A DNA stretch of 64,000 bases, from NCBI RefSeq assembly GCF_001548375.1, contig NZ_AP017295.1, positions 4,498,501-4,562,500 of the forward strand, written 5' to 3'. Every line of letters starts with the position of its first letter. Positions within the stretch are counted from its first letter, which is position 1. This document shows positions 33,870 to 45,022 of the stretch, one piece after another. Source of the DNA: Nostoc sp. NIES-3756. Its GTDB lineage: Bacteria > Cyanobacteriota > Cyanobacteriia > Cyanobacteriales > Nostocaceae. The notes beneath the pieces were generated by a model. The model worked only from the letters and a program-made list of their open reading frames with translations, was not told the origin of the DNA and did no database searches. A program made the position numbers and the translations under genes.

Positions 33870-35027
33870 ATGCTTAGTGCGCTTGTCCAGAAATTTTATC
33901 GATTTCTTAAGGGTAGGAACAAAAATATATGGTTGGGATTGGGGTGTGGAATTTTGGTATTCTTGCTGATATCATATCCAGTGCGATCGCAACAACCAAC
34001 TACTCAACAATCTCAACAATCTCAACAATCATTAGTTGTAGCGACTAGAGCCATTCCTCCTTTTGTATTTGATGACAAAGGTAAACTATCCGGGTTTAGT
34101 ATTGACCTTTGGCGCAGCATTGCCAGCGAAATTGGTGCAGAGTTTAAATTTGAGGAGTATCCCAACGTATCTGATTTACTCTCATCTGTTGAGAATGGTA
34201 AAGCCAACGTAGGTATTGCAGCCATTTCTATTACGGCTGAACGTCAGCAAAAATTTGATTTCTCCTTACCCATGTTTAGTGGGGGATTACAAATTTTGGT
34301 ACGCAACTCCAAAATTAATAGTGGCGGCGCACCAGATATTTTGTCACTATTTTTCTCAGTGACGCTCTTGCAAGTGATAGGCTTGGCTGTATTACTGACT
34401 GTTATAGCAGCTCACATCATTTGGTTATCTGAACGTCATCATAAAGAAAGCATTGTTGACAAATCCTACTTTCCCGGAATTTTTAAAGCCTGTTGGTGGG
34501 CGGCGGCTACCTTAGCTACTCAAGCTGATGAAATGCCCAAAGGAGTCATCAGTCGGGTGTTAGCTATTATGTGGATGTTTGCTGGTGTTGTGTTTGTTGC
34601 TTACTTTACGGCTGCGGCTACCACTTCATTGACTGTGCAACAGCTACAAGCAGATATTCAAAGTGTCAATGATTTACCCGGTAAATTAGTGGCAACCACA
34701 ACTGGTAGCACAGCTGCGGCATACTTAAAGGAAAATAAAATCCCCATTTTAGAAGTCGCCAAAATTGAGCAGGCTTACGATGCTTTAGAAAAGAAAAAAG
34801 CTGATGCTGTGGTATTTGATGCTCCTGTAGTTCTGTTTTATGCTGCTAATCAAGGTCAAGGAAAAGTAGAGGTTGTAGGTAGTGTTTTTCGTGAAGAAAA
34901 CTACGGCATCGTTTTACCTAATAACAGCCCCTACCGTAAATCTATCAATCGCGCCTTGCTGGAATTAAAAGAGAATGGAACATATCAAGTGCTTTACGAT
35001 AAGTGGTTTGGTGTGAAGAAATCTTAA
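33870..35027 (+). CDS. prokaryotic ionotropic glutamate-receptor-like channel (GluR0-like)
   Basis: The product is 385 aa. A signal/TM (about 19-37) is followed by a Gln/Ser-rich linker encoded by a 9-bp repeat. Ligand-binding half S1 (54-150) contains AISITAERQQKFDFS with the ligand-binding Arg. M1 (about 164-186), a pore loop (about 204-222, FKACWWAAATLATQAD) and M2 (about 228-250, YFTAAATTSLTV) come next, then S2 (265-383). This S1-M1-P-M2-S2 order defines GluR0-type receptors. The K+ filter TVGYG is absent from the loop. The channel should be a tetramer in the plasma membrane gated by an amino acid. Alternatively it is a periplasmic binding protein fused to an inactive pore. Confidence 0.82.
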   Translation: MLSALVQKFYRFLKGRNKNIWLGLGCGILVFLLISYPVRSQQPTTQQSQQSQQSLVVATRAIPPFVFDDKGKLSGFSIDLWRSIASEIGAEFKFEEYPNVSDLLSSVENGKANVGIAAISITAERQQKFDFSLPMFSGGLQILVRNSKINSGGAPDILSLFFSVTLLQVIGLAVLLTVIAAHIIWLSERHHKESIVDKSYFPGIFKACWWAAATLATQADEMPKGVISRVLAIMWMFAGVVFVAYFTAAATTSLTVQQLQADIQSVNDLPGKLVATTTGSTAAAYLKENKIPILEVAKIEQAYDALEKKKADAVVFDAPVVLFYAANQGQGKVEVVGSVFREENYGIVLPNNSPYRKSINRALLELKENGTYQVLYDKWFGVKKS

Positions 35028-35036
35028 TGGGTGATG

Positions 35037-35092
35037 GGTAATTGGTAATAGGAAAAAATAATTACCCTCTGGGTTCGCTATTACCAATTACC
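35037..35092. terminator. 15-bp-stem hairpin between convergent genes
   Basis: The arms GGTAATTGGTAATAG (35037-35051) and its exact complement (35078-35092) flank a 26-nt loop. It sits 9 bp after the stop of the channel gene and 26 bp before the stop of the giant phosphoesterase, where a two-way terminator is expected. It is related to the GGTAATGGGTAAT palindromes. Confidence 0.6.
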
Positions 35093-35118
35093 GCCCAAAC
35101 CAACAATATCGTCAGTAA

Positions 35119-38100
35119 TTAGGCAACGGATAAATTAACGCGGACAATCATATCGTTAAAATCTCTGTCTCCTCCTCTTGGTAAATCTTCAAAGCCAAAG
35201 ATGTTATTGCCTAACAAACTAATTTGGTCTGTATTTCTAGGATTAGCACCTAAGAATGGGAAGTAAACTGGGGGATTTTTGGGGTCATTATCGAAAAGGG
35301 CTTCTGGTGTACCATTGGCAATGATGAATGGTGCATAAATATAACCAGCTTGGAAGTTAGCAGTATAAGTGGCTGTGCCTTCGTTGGCTGTAAGGTTAAT
35401 GCCTGCAACACGCGCACTTACCGCAGCTTCAGTGTAACCAGCCTGTCCGGGTAAGATATCTGCATTCCCATCATTGTTAATGTCGATACCACCGTTAACA
35501 TCGGTAACTCGATAGAAACTGACGTAGTTTCTAAAAGCTGCATCTTTGTTAACTACAAAATCAGCTTTAACTGATCCTGTCAGGCTACGTAAGTCGATTA
35601 GTTCTGCTTGGGACTCACCTTGCAAAGCTGTACCGATAGGTAAATCGTTGTTGGTTGATTTAATCTTGACTACTAAATCTTGGAAATCTTGACCGTTATT
35701 TGGTTGAATCTCCCAACCTAGCGAAAACTCGTCATTACCTAGTTCAGATATTTTTTGAGTTGTGTTACTAGCAAATACAACGTTAGCAATAGGGATATTT
35801 CCAGCCAATACACCATCAGTTGTACCATTTTTCACCGCAAAGAAGCGTAGGCGATCGCCTGAATCAAATTCCAAGCTACGAGAGACATTATTTAAGCCTC
35901 GATTCAAGACGGAGAAAACTGTCCTAGACCTTTCCAAAGCCGCTTGAGTATAACCTGCTTGTCCTGGGGCGATACCGTTGATTCTGCCTTGTGCATCATC
36001 TACGGTAAACACACCTAGTTCATTAGTGCGGTTAGTTGTGCGTCCAGTCAGGTCTACTTGCAGTCTGGTTTTTTCACCAGTGCTGTTGATTGTAAAGATA
36101 TCATTGTCAGCATTCTTGACTAAAGAACGCTCAATGTTGAGGGGCTTCTCTAAATCCAGAATGATGATTTCGTTGTTGTCAATATCTCCTTCTCTACCTC
36201 GAGAGAAAGGATAGTTGTTGTCGTTGGCAACTAAGATTGTGTTGGCATCCAAGACCAAGACATCTTCAATGGTGGTAAAGGGGAAGGTGAACTTAGTGCT
36301 ACCATCTCCATTCAAGTCGTTGGGGTCTTGAATATTCAATAAGTCTACGATTTCTTCCTTCTCAACAAAGCCGTTGGCATCTTTTTTCGAGAAGTCAACT
36401 TTGAAGATTTTCTTGAACTGGGCTGCACTACCTTGACCATTATCTCGTTCAATGACCAAAAATTCATTCCGATTGACTACAGCAAAATCACCAATGGCGT
36501 GGCTGGGGTTGTCTAATTTGTAATAGCCAACCAAACCCTGATATTGCTCTGATGCTACATCAAATTTATAAATCCGCAGTGAACCTGGAGGATCACCAGC
36601 CACTGTGCCTTCAAGTAATGGGTACAAAGTTTTCTTATCGAAGCTGATGGCTAAACCTTCAAAACCTCTGGAACCACCAAGGTTAGCAACGGCTGGTTGT
36701 CCTACAAATTGGTCGCGGACTAAATCACCTGTACCTGGGAAGTCTGTAAAGAAGGCATCAATACCCAAATTGATGAACTGTTCATATTCCTTGATGGGGT
36801 CGCCATTGTAGTCTGAAGCCAAGAATATGCCTTCGTTGCGGAAGGTATAGGGATGTACCTGCAAGCCTACAGAGTGGGCATCTCTGACCAAGGTTGTGGG
36901 TGTACCTAAAACTCTATCAGCATCGGTAATTGAGCCATCACCGTCGAGGTCATCAGGTCTACCATCGTTATTTCGGTCTACTGTGTTGGCGGGGATAATT
37001 AGGCGTTTGTTGGGGCCGATACCTGCGGCATATGTGGCAATAGCTGCCAGTTCTGTGGGTTTGGTTAAATCTCCATAGGTGCGAGTATCACCACTGACAA
37101 CAAAATCATAAGGTCTTTGGTTGGCTCCCCCAAATAGTTGTACCAGAGGAATATTAATACCCGCATCTGGCATTATGTCCTGTTTTAATTCCTTGAGATT
37201 CCCTACCTCGAAGGATTGAATAAATACCCGTGTTGGTTCGGTGAAGTTTTTCGCCACTAGGGTATTAACAAGTAATTGACCCAGACTGGTGTTGATGAGA
37301 GTACCATCAATGCGTTTACCTTCCGAGGCGAAATAAGTGGGGTGTTTGGTTTCGGGATAAATGCCAATTTTCCTTCCTGTTTCGGCTTCTACCTGCTTCA
37401 CCAAATCAATAATTTCTTCTAAGGTAGGCACTTTCAGCCCATCATTATTAAATCTGGTTCCCCGTAGATCAGGTAGACGTTCAATGGCATTGAGGGTTTT
37501 GATTTCTTCTAAGGTTAAGTCTTCTGTAAACCAACCTCTGACTGTACGTCCATCAATGACTTTGGTGGTGAAGCGATCGGCAAATTCAGGACGGAGGTAA
37601 ATATCGGTGCTGGTGTCTGTTAAATTGACTGTACCATCAGTATTGAGAATTGCTAAAGCATTCTCGTGACGGGCAATTAATCTACCATCTTTAGTAGCGA
37701 CTAAATCCGGTTCGATGAAATCAGCACCTTGAGCGATCGCTAATTTATACGCTTCTAAGGTATGTTCGGGACGTAACCCACTCGCCCCGCGATGACCAAT
37801 TACCAAAGGTGCATTCCCAGTTAAAGTGTCAAACTCTCGCTGGTTCAACACATCGGGGTTTTGGGGCGACCTGACAAACTGCCCAGTTAGTTGGTCACGT
37901 ACCACATCACCCGTACCAGGGAAATCTGTAAAGTAGCCATCTACACCCAACTGGATATATTGGCGATACTCTGCTTGAGGATTACCGTTATAATCTGCTG
38001 CCAAATAACGCCCTTCGTTGCGGAAGGTGTAGGGGTGGACTAACAAGCCTGCATTGTGGGCATCTTGCACCAAGGAAGTAGGCGCGGTCAGGGTTTTGTC

Positions 38101-41100
38101 GGCATCGTTAACTAAGCCATCGCCGTTAACATCATCTGCTACCCCATCACCATTATTATCAACACCCTTAACGGAGACAATCATCCGTTTCCAAGGCCCA
38201 ATACCTTCGGCGTAGGTAGCAATTTCTTGTAAACCTGCGGCTGTTCTTAAATCTGCATAGGTGCGGGAGTCGCCATTAACAACGAAATCATAAGGGCTGA
38301 TTTCAATTAGTGAACCATCCAAATTGACATCTGCCGCATCGAATAGCTGTACCAACGGTAAGTCAATACCATCTGCGGGCATGATCACATTATTCAGTTC
38401 CTTGAGATTTCCCACCTCGAAGGATTGAATAAATACCCGTGAAGGGTCAGTAAAATTATTGGCAACTAAGACATCGATTAGTAACTGGCTGGTGTTGTAG
38501 CCTTTATCGGTAAAGTATGTTGGGTGCTTGGTTTCTGGATAAATGCCAATCTTTTTACCTGTATCTGTTTCTACCTGCTTCACCAAATCGATGATTTCTT
38601 GCAAGGTAGGAATTTCCAACAAATCGTTAAATACTTGGGGGCGGAAACTAGGTTGGATTCTTGCCCGGAGGGTTTTAATTTCCGCCAGGGTAAAGTCTTC
38701 GGCAAAGAAACCTTCTTCGGCTACTCCATCAACAACTTTTGTAGTTCTGCGGTTAGCAAACTCTGGACGGTCGGCTACATCGGTGGTGTTGATCAGATTC
38801 GGTTCGTGACGGGCTATGAGTACACCATCTTTAGTCACAACTAAATCGGGTTCGATGAAGTCTGCACCGCGTTCAATTGCCAGCATATACGAGGCAAGGG
38901 TATGTTCTGGCAGTTCACCACTTGCGCCTCGGTGTCCGATGACAATTGGTGGTTGACCATCTAGGGTATTGAGATTGGTAATATTTGGTGTGGGGATAGG
39001 CGCATCTAAAAGTTTGCCTGTCGCATCAAAGTGGAGTAGATAAGGGCCGAACTCATCCCCAATCCAGAATGTACCATCTTCGGCAATGACCAAAGATTCT
39101 ACATCAAAGTCTGCACCAGTAAGGAGGCGTTCAGTTGTATTCTCATTGATAATCTTGAAGGGAACTTTCTTATCAGGGTCAGATAGTTGAATAAAACCCA
39201 ACGCCTTAACGCTACCATCACCCCCTAGTTCAAAACCACGGAAACTAGGGTCTAAACGATGAATCCGCAGTAGGTAGTCAGCACTGTTATCTTTGCTGCC
39301 GAAACCGTTGTCAGATAAGAAATAGAAGGTATCATCGCTAGCTTTTTGTACACCGCTAAACCCTTGTATTGGTTGTTTGGCAAAAGGTACATTTCGTCCA
39401 TTTGTACCTGTAATGGCACTACCAGATGGTGGGCCTTCAGCAAAGCTATCAGCTGGGAGGACTGCAAAACCTTTGAGGGTAACTTTGGGAGGAATCATAG
39501 GCTGAGGATTACGAGGATTGTAACTAGTGGTGTCTATGGTTAAAGGGTTGGGGAAGGCATTAGCGATGTTTTCCCAAGGCACAAATTTAAAGTTGCTGCT
39601 GATGTTTTCACCATCAGCTATGACTGCGGGGTCGTTGGAACCGTCTTGAGTGATGAATAATCCGTAGGGGAAATCGGGGCCTAAGGGGACGTTGACTACA
39701 TCTGCACCATCGGACTCTTGCACACTATCAATTGACCCGTTGTTACCTACGGCGAAGCTACCTAAATAGGTGTTATTGCCTTGGCGGTTGTATGCAACAA
39801 AGGTGTTATCTCCTTGGCTGGATGCTAATAGATAGCCTTGACCATCTTTGCCGTAGTAAATAGTTAAACCTTCTACATCATCGGTAAGACGAGTACCACC
39901 CAAAGCCCGGACTTTATCTATTAATGTGCCTGAACTGCTGCGGTCTGGTTCTGCGTCAAATTTCCAAATCCCGACTTGTTCCTGACCGATGTATAAAAAG
40001 CCTGTTTCTTGGTCGGCTACCATACCCTCAGTTTGGGGCGATCGCCCTTCTGTTGTTGGTATAGTAAATTGCCTTACTCTTTCCGCACCAATCTTGCCGT
40101 TACCTTTGTCAATTAGCTTGAACTGAGCTACATCGCCAGTTTCCCGACGATTAACAAAGACGTAGTAATCATTGGTGACAGGACTACGGTATAAGGCAAT
40201 ACCATAAGCACTGCGAGAGGAGGAAGAATAGGGTGGGGTAAAAGGTGGCGCTTGGAATAGGGTTCCGATACTGCTGTCGGTAATTTCTTCTAAATATTGA
40301 CCGGGGGTGTCAGGGTTAATCTTGAAGATTGCCAGTTTATCATTTTCGCGATCGCTTGCTACGGCAATATCGATGGTTTGATGACCCAGCTTAAAGCCGT
40401 ATTGCAAATCTATATTGTTGTAGCGGATATTCCCAGGGTTAACTGTTTGCAACAATTCGCCAGATAAGTTATAAACCCGCAGTCCTCCGTTTTTGACGGC
40501 TGTGAAGACTAAGCTGTCGGCTGAATTGTTAGCGTTGACATAAATTGCTGGGTCATCAGCATCAGCATTTTGAATATCATCATCCAACAAATCAGGACGG
40601 GTTTCGACTCTGGGGGCGACTGTAGGAATTAAATCTGCACCTAAAGACAGGATTTGGGTAAATTGGGTTTGGCTGAAGTTGTTATCACTCACCAGGACAA
40701 TCGATTGACGACCATCGGGTAATTTAGGGCCAAAATCTAGACCTTCAATGTTGTCCAACCCAGTAGGTAAATCTAACTCATTCAGATTCACCACCAAACG
40801 TTTTTGCGCTGGTTGAATAGCTGCTAACTGTTCTGGACTCAAATCTAATGAGTTGATGGTACTAATATCAGTCGCCCCTTGCAGGCTGATTTCGTAGATT
40901 TTGATAGTATTACCAACACCCACAGCAAAGGAACGTTCTAGTGCCAATAACGTGCCACGATTATCTATAGCGAGTAAATCTACCAAACCGTTATCACTAA
41001 AGCCTGTAGCTGGGTTTGGTGTGACGGCTGCATCAGTGATATAAAGGTATTCTTTTTCAGGTTGCCCAGAAACCAAGTTGTATTGGATAATCCGAGAACG

Positions 41101-42930
41101 TGTACCCGTGGTAGTGGTAGTAGTCGCCCCATCTTGGAATAAGGCGTTTTCGGTGGCGGTGTATAAAGTTTTTTGGTCTGGTGTGATGGTGAGACTTTCA
41201 AACGCCAAGTTATTCCGCACGCCGGATATTTGGCGATACCTACGGTAAGCTTCGCTAACGCCTGCGTTGATAATACCGTCGCCGTTAGTATCTTCTACTA
41301 CAGGCAAGAATTTTGTAGGGACGGGTAATGATCGCAATTCCTGACCAGTTGCTAAGGAAAATTCCTTGATAAAAGGATTCGTCACCCGACCAGCATTGAT
41401 ATTTACTTCCCCTTCAGAGGTAATGAAAACTGTACCTTTGTTAGTTAGGGCAATGTCTTCAGGGTCTACACTCAATGGTGCAAAGAAGTTACCATCGGCA
41501 TCTTTGAGAGGGGTAACGTTTGTAAAAGTTATACCTGTGGCTGGATTCCCAGTAAAAGTATAAAAACGGGCAGGGGCATTTTGTGAGCGATCGTCTGAGA
41601 TGGCATAGTAACGATTGTTAGCTGCATCGTAAGTAACACCAGATAAGCCGCCAACTGGTGTTGCAGTACCATTAACCGTTCCGGCTAACCCATCGGGAGT
41701 AAAACCTGTGGGGAAAATTTGCTGTCCTAAAAAGCCGACATTTGTCACCGTTTTACCTGTAGCTGTTGCCCCTACTTGTACATCTGCATAGACTAGGCGA
41801 TGGTCGGAACTGGGGAAGGGGAAAGTACTTACAGGTGCAAATGTTGGGTCATTATTGAGAGGCCAAAATACTCCAGAGTTAGTGATTGTTAAGTCGGCTG
41901 AAGGTAGGACATAATCTGTGCGTAAATTGCCTGGGGCTGCGTCATTAAAATCTGCGGTATCAAAAGCTGGATTTCCCTGGTGGTTGTTATTAGCACCGCC
42001 TTGTAAAGCCGCCTGTTGTTTTCCTCCTGGGCTGGCAGGAACAAAATTAGTATTGATATTTGGGTTTTGTAATAGTTGCTTAATAGCATTGTCAAAGCTG
42101 TCACCATCAAAGGGGTCAGCATTTTGATCCCCCATAATGACAAAGCGCGACCCAGCCGCTAAACCACCTGTTTTACCCCCATCGTCATAGATATAATTAC
42201 CTTTGCCTGGGGTCACATAATCTGCCCAAAAGCGGATTTCATCATGGTTGCGCTTGCCATTGCGGTCTTCAGCAGTATCAAAGGTTGGCGGTGTGGGATG
42301 GCTAACCAAAACATGAATTGTCTCGCCGTTGATTTGAATGGGTACATCCCAGTGACTTTTAGACGAAAGACGAAGGACGTTTTGTTCTTCTTGAGAGTAC
42401 CAAGGCTGATTACTACCAGGGGAAGCAATGGTACTTAACAAAGAATCTGGCATATCCTTCCAAAGAAAGTTTTGGAAGGTGCGCACGTTGGCAGTGTCAA
42501 TGGGATACTTGGAAAGTAATAACATTCCAAATTGACCAGGGAAATTGCCAAATCCGAAGGCATCATCACCATATCCTGGCGCGCCTGGGGTAGTAACAAT
42601 TTGTCCATTGTTGTTCAAATCAAACCCAGAGGCAATACCAGTGTTAGAAGGAGCTATATATACGTAAGGGTATTCAACAGGATTAGCACCATTTTGACTG
42701 ACTTGTAAGTAGTTCTGCTGAAATAGTTGAACTGCTTGTAGTGGGTTTCCCTGAACGTAGTCAAACTCGTTAATTAGTAGAACATCCGGGTTATTACGTT
42801 GGATAATCTCAGCTACAGCTTTTGCTTGGGCATTATCGGGGGTAGATAAATCAGTTATTAGCTGACCCTCAGCGTTGCGATTGAGGGAGGCGTTAAACTG
42901 AGAGAAGCGAACAGAATTAGTAGTTACCAT
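35119..42930 (-). CDS. giant multi-domain phosphoesterase (EEP, phytase propellers, two GDPD, two DUF4114)
   Basis: The product is 2603 aa. Order: an endonuclease/exonuclease/phosphatase domain (1-390; [10 protein letters not shown] near 267-276 and [10 protein letters not shown] near 374-383); esterase-like activity of phytase (about 400-760; [20 protein letters not shown]); a 3-phytase beta-propeller (about 790-1110; DDPAIYVN, then [11 protein letters not shown]); the first part of a second esterase-like propeller (about 1145-1325); two glycerophosphodiester phosphodiesterase domains (about 1330-1680 and 1705-2070; [11 protein letters not shown] and FIEPDL motifs in both); the rest of the propeller ([20 protein letters not shown]); and two DUF4114 domains (about 2300-2430 and 2450-2603). 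There is no N-terminal signal peptide, so type I secretion is likely (inference). It should release phosphate from nucleic acid, phytate and glycerophosphodiesters outside the cell. The start is the ATG at 42930. Confidence 0.88.
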   Translation of the reverse strand: MVTTNSVRFSQFNASLNRNAEGQLITDLSTPDNAQAKAVAEIIQRNNPDVLLINEFDYVQGNPLQAVQLFQQNYLQVSQNGANPVEYPYVYIAPSNTGIASGFDLNNNGQIVTTPGAPGYGDDAFGFGNFPGQFGMLLLSKYPIDTANVRTFQNFLWKDMPDSLLSTIASPGSNQPWYSQEEQNVLRLSSKSHWDVPIQINGETIHVLVSHPTPPTFDTAEDRNGKRNHDEIRFWADYVTPGKGNYIYDDGGKTGGLAAGSRFVIMGDQNADPFDGDSFDNAIKQLLQNPNINTNFVPASPGGKQQAALQGGANNNHQGNPAFDTADFNDAAPGNLRTDYVLPSADLTITNSGVFWPLNNDPTFAPVSTFPFPSSDHRLVYADVQVGATATGKTVTNVGFLGQQIFPTGFTPDGLAGTVNGTATPVGGLSGVTYDAANNRYYAISDDRSQNAPARFYTFTGNPATGITFTNVTPLKDADGNFFAPLSVDPEDIALTNKGTVFITSEGEVNINAGRVTNPFIKEFSLATGQELRSLPVPTKFLPVVEDTNGDGIINAGVSEAYRRYRQISGVRNNLAFESLTITPDQKTLYTATENALFQDGATTTTTTGTRSRIIQYNLVSGQPEKEYLYITDAAVTPNPATGFSDNGLVDLLAIDNRGTLLALERSFAVGVGNTIKIYEISLQGATDISTINSLDLSPEQLAAIQPAQKRLVVNLNELDLPTGLDNIEGLDFGPKLPDGRQSIVLVSDNNFSQTQFTQILSLGADLIPTVAPRVETRPDLLDDDIQNADADDPAIYVNANNSADSLVFTAVKNGGLRVYNLSGELLQTVNPGNIRYNNIDLQYGFKLGHQTIDIAVASDRENDKLAIFKINPDTPGQYLEEITDSSIGTLFQAPPFTPPYSSSSRSAYGIALYRSPVTNDYYVFVNRRETGDVAQFKLIDKGNGKIGAERVRQFTIPTTEGRSPQTEGMVADQETGFLYIGQEQVGIWKFDAEPDRSSSGTLIDKVRALGGTRLTDDVEGLTIYYGKDGQGYLLASSQGDNTFVAYNRQGNNTYLGSFAVGNNGSIDSVQESDGADVVNVPLGPDFPYGLFITQDGSNDPAVIADGENISSNFKFVPWENIANAFPNPLTIDTTSYNPRNPQPMIPPKVTLKGFAVLPADSFAEGPPSGSAITGTNGRNVPFAKQPIQGFSGVQKASDDTFYFLSDNGFGSKDNSADYLLRIHRLDPSFRGFELGGDGSVKALGFIQLSDPDKKVPFKIINENTTERLLTGADFDVESLVIAEDGTFWIGDEFGPYLLHFDATGKLLDAPIPTPNITNLNTLDGQPPIVIGHRGASGELPEHTLASYMLAIERGADFIEPDLVVTKDGVLIARHEPNLINTTDVADRPEFANRRTTKVVDGVAEEGFFAEDFTLAEIKTLRARIQPSFRPQVFNDLLEIPTLQEIIDLVKQVETDTGKKIGIYPETKHPTYFTDKGYNTSQLLIDVLVANNFTDPSRVFIQSFEVGNLKELNNVIMPADGIDLPLVQLFDAADVNLDGSLIEISPYDFVVNGDSRTYADLRTAAGLQEIATYAEGIGPWKRMIVSVKGVDNNGDGVADDVNGDGLVNDADKTLTAPTSLVQDAHNAGLLVHPYTFRNEGRYLAADYNGNPQAEYRQYIQLGVDGYFTDFPGTGDVVRDQLTGQFVRSPQNPDVLNQREFDTLTGNAPLVIGHRGASGLRPEHTLEAYKLAIAQGADFIEPDLVATKDGRLIARHENALAILNTDGTVNLTDTSTDIYLRPEFADRFTTKVIDGRTVRGWFTEDLTLEEIKTLNAIERLPDLRGTRFNNDGLKVPTLEEIIDLVKQVEAETGRKIGIYPETKHPTYFASEGKRIDGTLINTSLGQLLVNTLVAKNFTEPTRVFIQSFEVGNLKELKQDIMPDAGINIPLVQLFGGANQRPYDFVVSGDTRTYGDLTKPTELAAIATYAAGIGPNKRLIIPANTVDRNNDGRPDDLDGDGSITDADRVLGTPTTLVRDAHSVGLQVHPYTFRNEGIFLASDYNGDPIKEYEQFINLGIDAFFTDFPGTGDLVRDQFVGQPAVANLGGSRGFEGLAISFDKKTLYPLLEGTVAGDPPGSLRIYKFDVASEQYQGLVGYYKLDNPSHAIGDFAVVNRNEFLVIERDNGQGSAAQFKKIFKVDFSKKDANGFVEKEEIVDLLNIQDPNDLNGDGSTKFTFPFTTIEDVLVLDANTILVANDNNYPFSRGREGDIDNNEIIILDLEKPLNIERSLVKNADNDIFTINSTGEKTRLQVDLTGRTTNRTNELGVFTVDDAQGRINGIAPGQAGYTQAALERSRTVFSVLNRGLNNVSRSLEFDSGDRLRFFAVKNGTTDGVLAGNIPIANVVFASNTTQKISELGNDEFSLGWEIQPNNGQDFQDLVVKIKSTNNDLPIGTALQGESQAELIDLRSLTGSVKADFVVNKDAAFRNYVSFYRVTDVNGGIDINNDGNADILPGQAGYTEAAVSARVAGINLTANEGTATYTANFQAGYIYAPFIIANGTPEALFDNDPKNPPVYFPFLGANPRNTDQISLLGNNIFGFEDLPRGGDRDFNDMIVRVNLSVA

Positions 42931-43107
42931 AGATTGCGGCTACACTTAAAATCTCAGCTCTGTTTGTGTGGAAGCAATAGGCGATCGCTATATCTTCTTG
43001 CGGTTTGGCACGAAAATTTAAACTGCAAAGATGTACCTCACAGTTTGAGCGATCGTCAACGCACAGTTATATCAATAGTGGATTCAGTGTTTCACGCTAT
43101 CTCAGTT

Positions 43108-43137
43108 AGATTAAGAAATGCCTAGCAAAAGGTTAAA
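43108..43137 (-). promoter_or_regulatory. possible Pho box upstream of the giant phosphoesterase
   Basis: On the minus strand TTTAACCT (43137-43130) and CTTAATCT (43115-43108) resemble the cyanobacterial Pho-box half-site CTTAACCT and are 22 bp apart, two helical turns. The middle unit expected at 11 bp is poor. It lies about 180 bp before the start codon at 42930. Confidence 0.35.
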
Positions 43138-43161
43138 TTCAGTAAAAATACTGTCATAATA

Positions 43162-43787
43162 TTTTCAGTCCCCGTGAGGGGAAGTTGTGAGTTGAAACAT
43201 TGCTCCAACTCACAAAGATAGACAGAATCACAACAATAAAGTTTCAGTCCCCGTGAGGGGAAGTTGTGAGTTGAAACTCTCAAGTCAATCAAGCTTGTCC
43301 GCCCTGATCGTTTCAGTCCCCGTGAGGGGAAGTTGTGAGTTGAAACTTACTTGTGCTTTGACAATGACGTAATTGTTAAAAGTTTCAGTCCCCGTGAGGG
43401 GAAGTTGTGAGTTGAAACTATTGATTGAACTAGCCAAACTTCGGGAACAATGTTTCAGTCCCCGTGAGGGGAAGTTGTGAGTTGAAACCTCAGTTTGTTC
43501 TAACTGCTGTTTATGTTCTGGTAAAGTTTCAGTCCCCGTGAGGGGAAGTTGTGAGTTGAAACGCAAGCAATTACACCCCAGGAATCCAAACTTATTGTTT
43601 CAGTCCCCGTGAGGGGAAGTTGTGAGTTGAAACGTTAGCAAGGCAGGAGAAAGGCTCTAAACGCCGTGAGATGTTTCAGTCCCCGTGAGGGGAAGTTGTG
43701 AGTTGAAACTACTAATACGGCGGTTCCCCAAGCGGCAACCGCACAGGCTTGTTTCAGTCCCCGTGAGGGGAAGTTGTGAGTTGAAAC
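43162..43787 (-). CRISPR. CRISPR array, 9 repeats of 37 bp, 8 spacers, no cas genes nearby
   Basis: Repeats start at 43162, 43241, 43310, 43382, 43452, 43526, 43597, 43673 and 43751; each is 37 bp. On the plus strand they begin GTTTCAGTCCCC and end GTGAGTTGAAAC, with a CCCC/GGGG hairpin. All are identical except the leftmost, whose first base is T instead of G. Spacers are 32-42 nt. Read on the minus strand the repeat ends GGGGACTGAAAC, like Synechocystis repeats, and the altered repeat is then the last. This puts the leader at the right and transcription on the minus strand. No cas gene is in the window, so effector proteins must act in trans. Confidence 0.97.
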
Positions 43788-44120
43788 TCTGTGCTGAAAC
43801 TATTACAGAGCAAGCTTCCTGGGAAGTGATTTGACGGATGGAAAAATTAGGTCATTTTCAGCCGTGATTATTGCAAATTATTTGCAACTTCCCTGATTGT
43901 TGAAACGCTGTAATTATTATATTGTCAAGGTTCTGGCGATTTTGACGAGTCTCCGGGGTTTTTGACCGCACTTGGACTTGTCAAAAATCAAATTGATTAC
44001 CTAATCATAAAATGAGTATTTAGGATTGTCGAGTATTTTTTAGAGTTTAATTGCTAACTCCGTATTCTTTCGCAATCACACCCAGCAGCTTTCCTTCTAC
44101 AGTCCTCAACTATAAGTATA
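43788..44120. other. probable CRISPR leader
   Basis: 333 bp of AT-rich, gene-free DNA right of the last intact repeat. On the minus strand it contains a TATAAT at about 43921-43916. By repeat orientation this is the leader side. The promoter of the plus-strand hydrolase at 44121 must also lie here. Confidence 0.5.
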
Positions 44121-45014
44121 ATGTTTCCCAGTTTTCTGCCATCACAAGTAAATCAACTCAAAGATGCAGAGGCGATCGCTTTCGTGGAAAATATAGAAAG
44201 GATTCCCCTTACAACTTCCCTCAGCCAGCAACCAATCCTCACAACATACATACACCAGGGTAGGGGAGGAACACCAATTCTGTTACTGCACGGCTTCGAC
44301 AGTTCCATATTGGAGTTTCGGCTTCTATTGCCATTACTTGCTACTCAAAATGAAACTTGGGCAGTTGATTTGTTAGGTTTCGGCTTTACACAAAGGCAAA
44401 AAGCAATAGAATACAGTCCAGATACTATCAAAATTCACCTTTACGAATTTTGGAAAAATTTCATTAATCAACCTATTGTACTAGTAGGTGCATCAATGGG
44501 AGGCGCTACTGCAATTGACTTTACGCTTACTTATCCCAAAGCCGTGAAATCGTTAGTATTGATTAATAGTTTGGGTTACACTTCTGCCCCTACTTTTAGC
44601 CAATACTTGTTTCCTCCCTTTGATGCTTTTGCTGTGGAATATTTACGGCAGCGCCACATTTTGGCATTAAATGTAGCGAGTATTTTACCTAATTTAGATA
44701 CAAAAATTATTTCGGCTATTCAATGCGCGATGCTACACCAAGAAATGCCAGATTGGCATGATGCTATGATTGCTTATGTCAAAACTGGCGGGTATACCGA
44801 CTTAGCGAATAGGATTACCCAGATTGACAAATCGACAATGATTTTATGGGGAGAAGGTGATAATATGCTTCCATCTGGAGATGCTGATAAATTTCACCGA
44901 GATATTGCCAGTTCTCAGTTAATCAAACTTAAAAATTGTGGTCACGCGCCCCAAATTGAACAGCCACAAACTACATCTCAACATATTTTACAGTTTATCA
45001 ATCAGCAAGGGTAA
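44121..45014 (+). CDS. alpha/beta hydrolase
   Basis: The product is 297 aa. The fold is read from PILLLHGFDSSILEF (oxyanion HGFD, about 53-56), nucleophile elbow VGASMGGATA (Ser near 125), an acidic WGEGDNMLPSG loop (Asp near 252) and a His in CGHAPQIEQP (about 276). The order matches epoxide hydrolase/haloalkane dehalogenase-like esterases of cyanobacteria. The start is the ATG at 44121. It is followed by the ARMT1-like gene after 8 bp, so the two form an operon. The substrate is unknown. Confidence 0.85.
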   Translation: MFPSFLPSQVNQLKDAEAIAFVENIERIPLTTSLSQQPILTTYIHQGRGGTPILLLHGFDSSILEFRLLLPLLATQNETWAVDLLGFGFTQRQKAIEYSPDTIKIHLYEFWKNFINQPIVLVGASMGGATAIDFTLTYPKAVKSLVLINSLGYTSAPTFSQYLFPPFDAFAVEYLRQRHILALNVASILPNLDTKIISAIQCAMLHQEMPDWHDAMIAYVKTGGYTDLANRITQIDKSTMILWGEGDNMLPSGDADKFHRDIASSQLIKLKNCGHAPQIEQPQTTSQHILQFINQQG

Positions 45015-45022
45015 GAAAAGTT

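Noticed and set aside
38524..38844. plus-strand ORFs over the giant phosphoesterase
   Set aside because: They are antisense shadows of a strongly supported long frame, and they differ between the two duplicated GDPD copies.
43285..43566. 93-codon minus-strand ORF within the CRISPR array
   Set aside because: Its translation is the repeat read in frame (repeating FNSQLPLTGTETF-like units); this is an artefact of repeat and spacer lengths.
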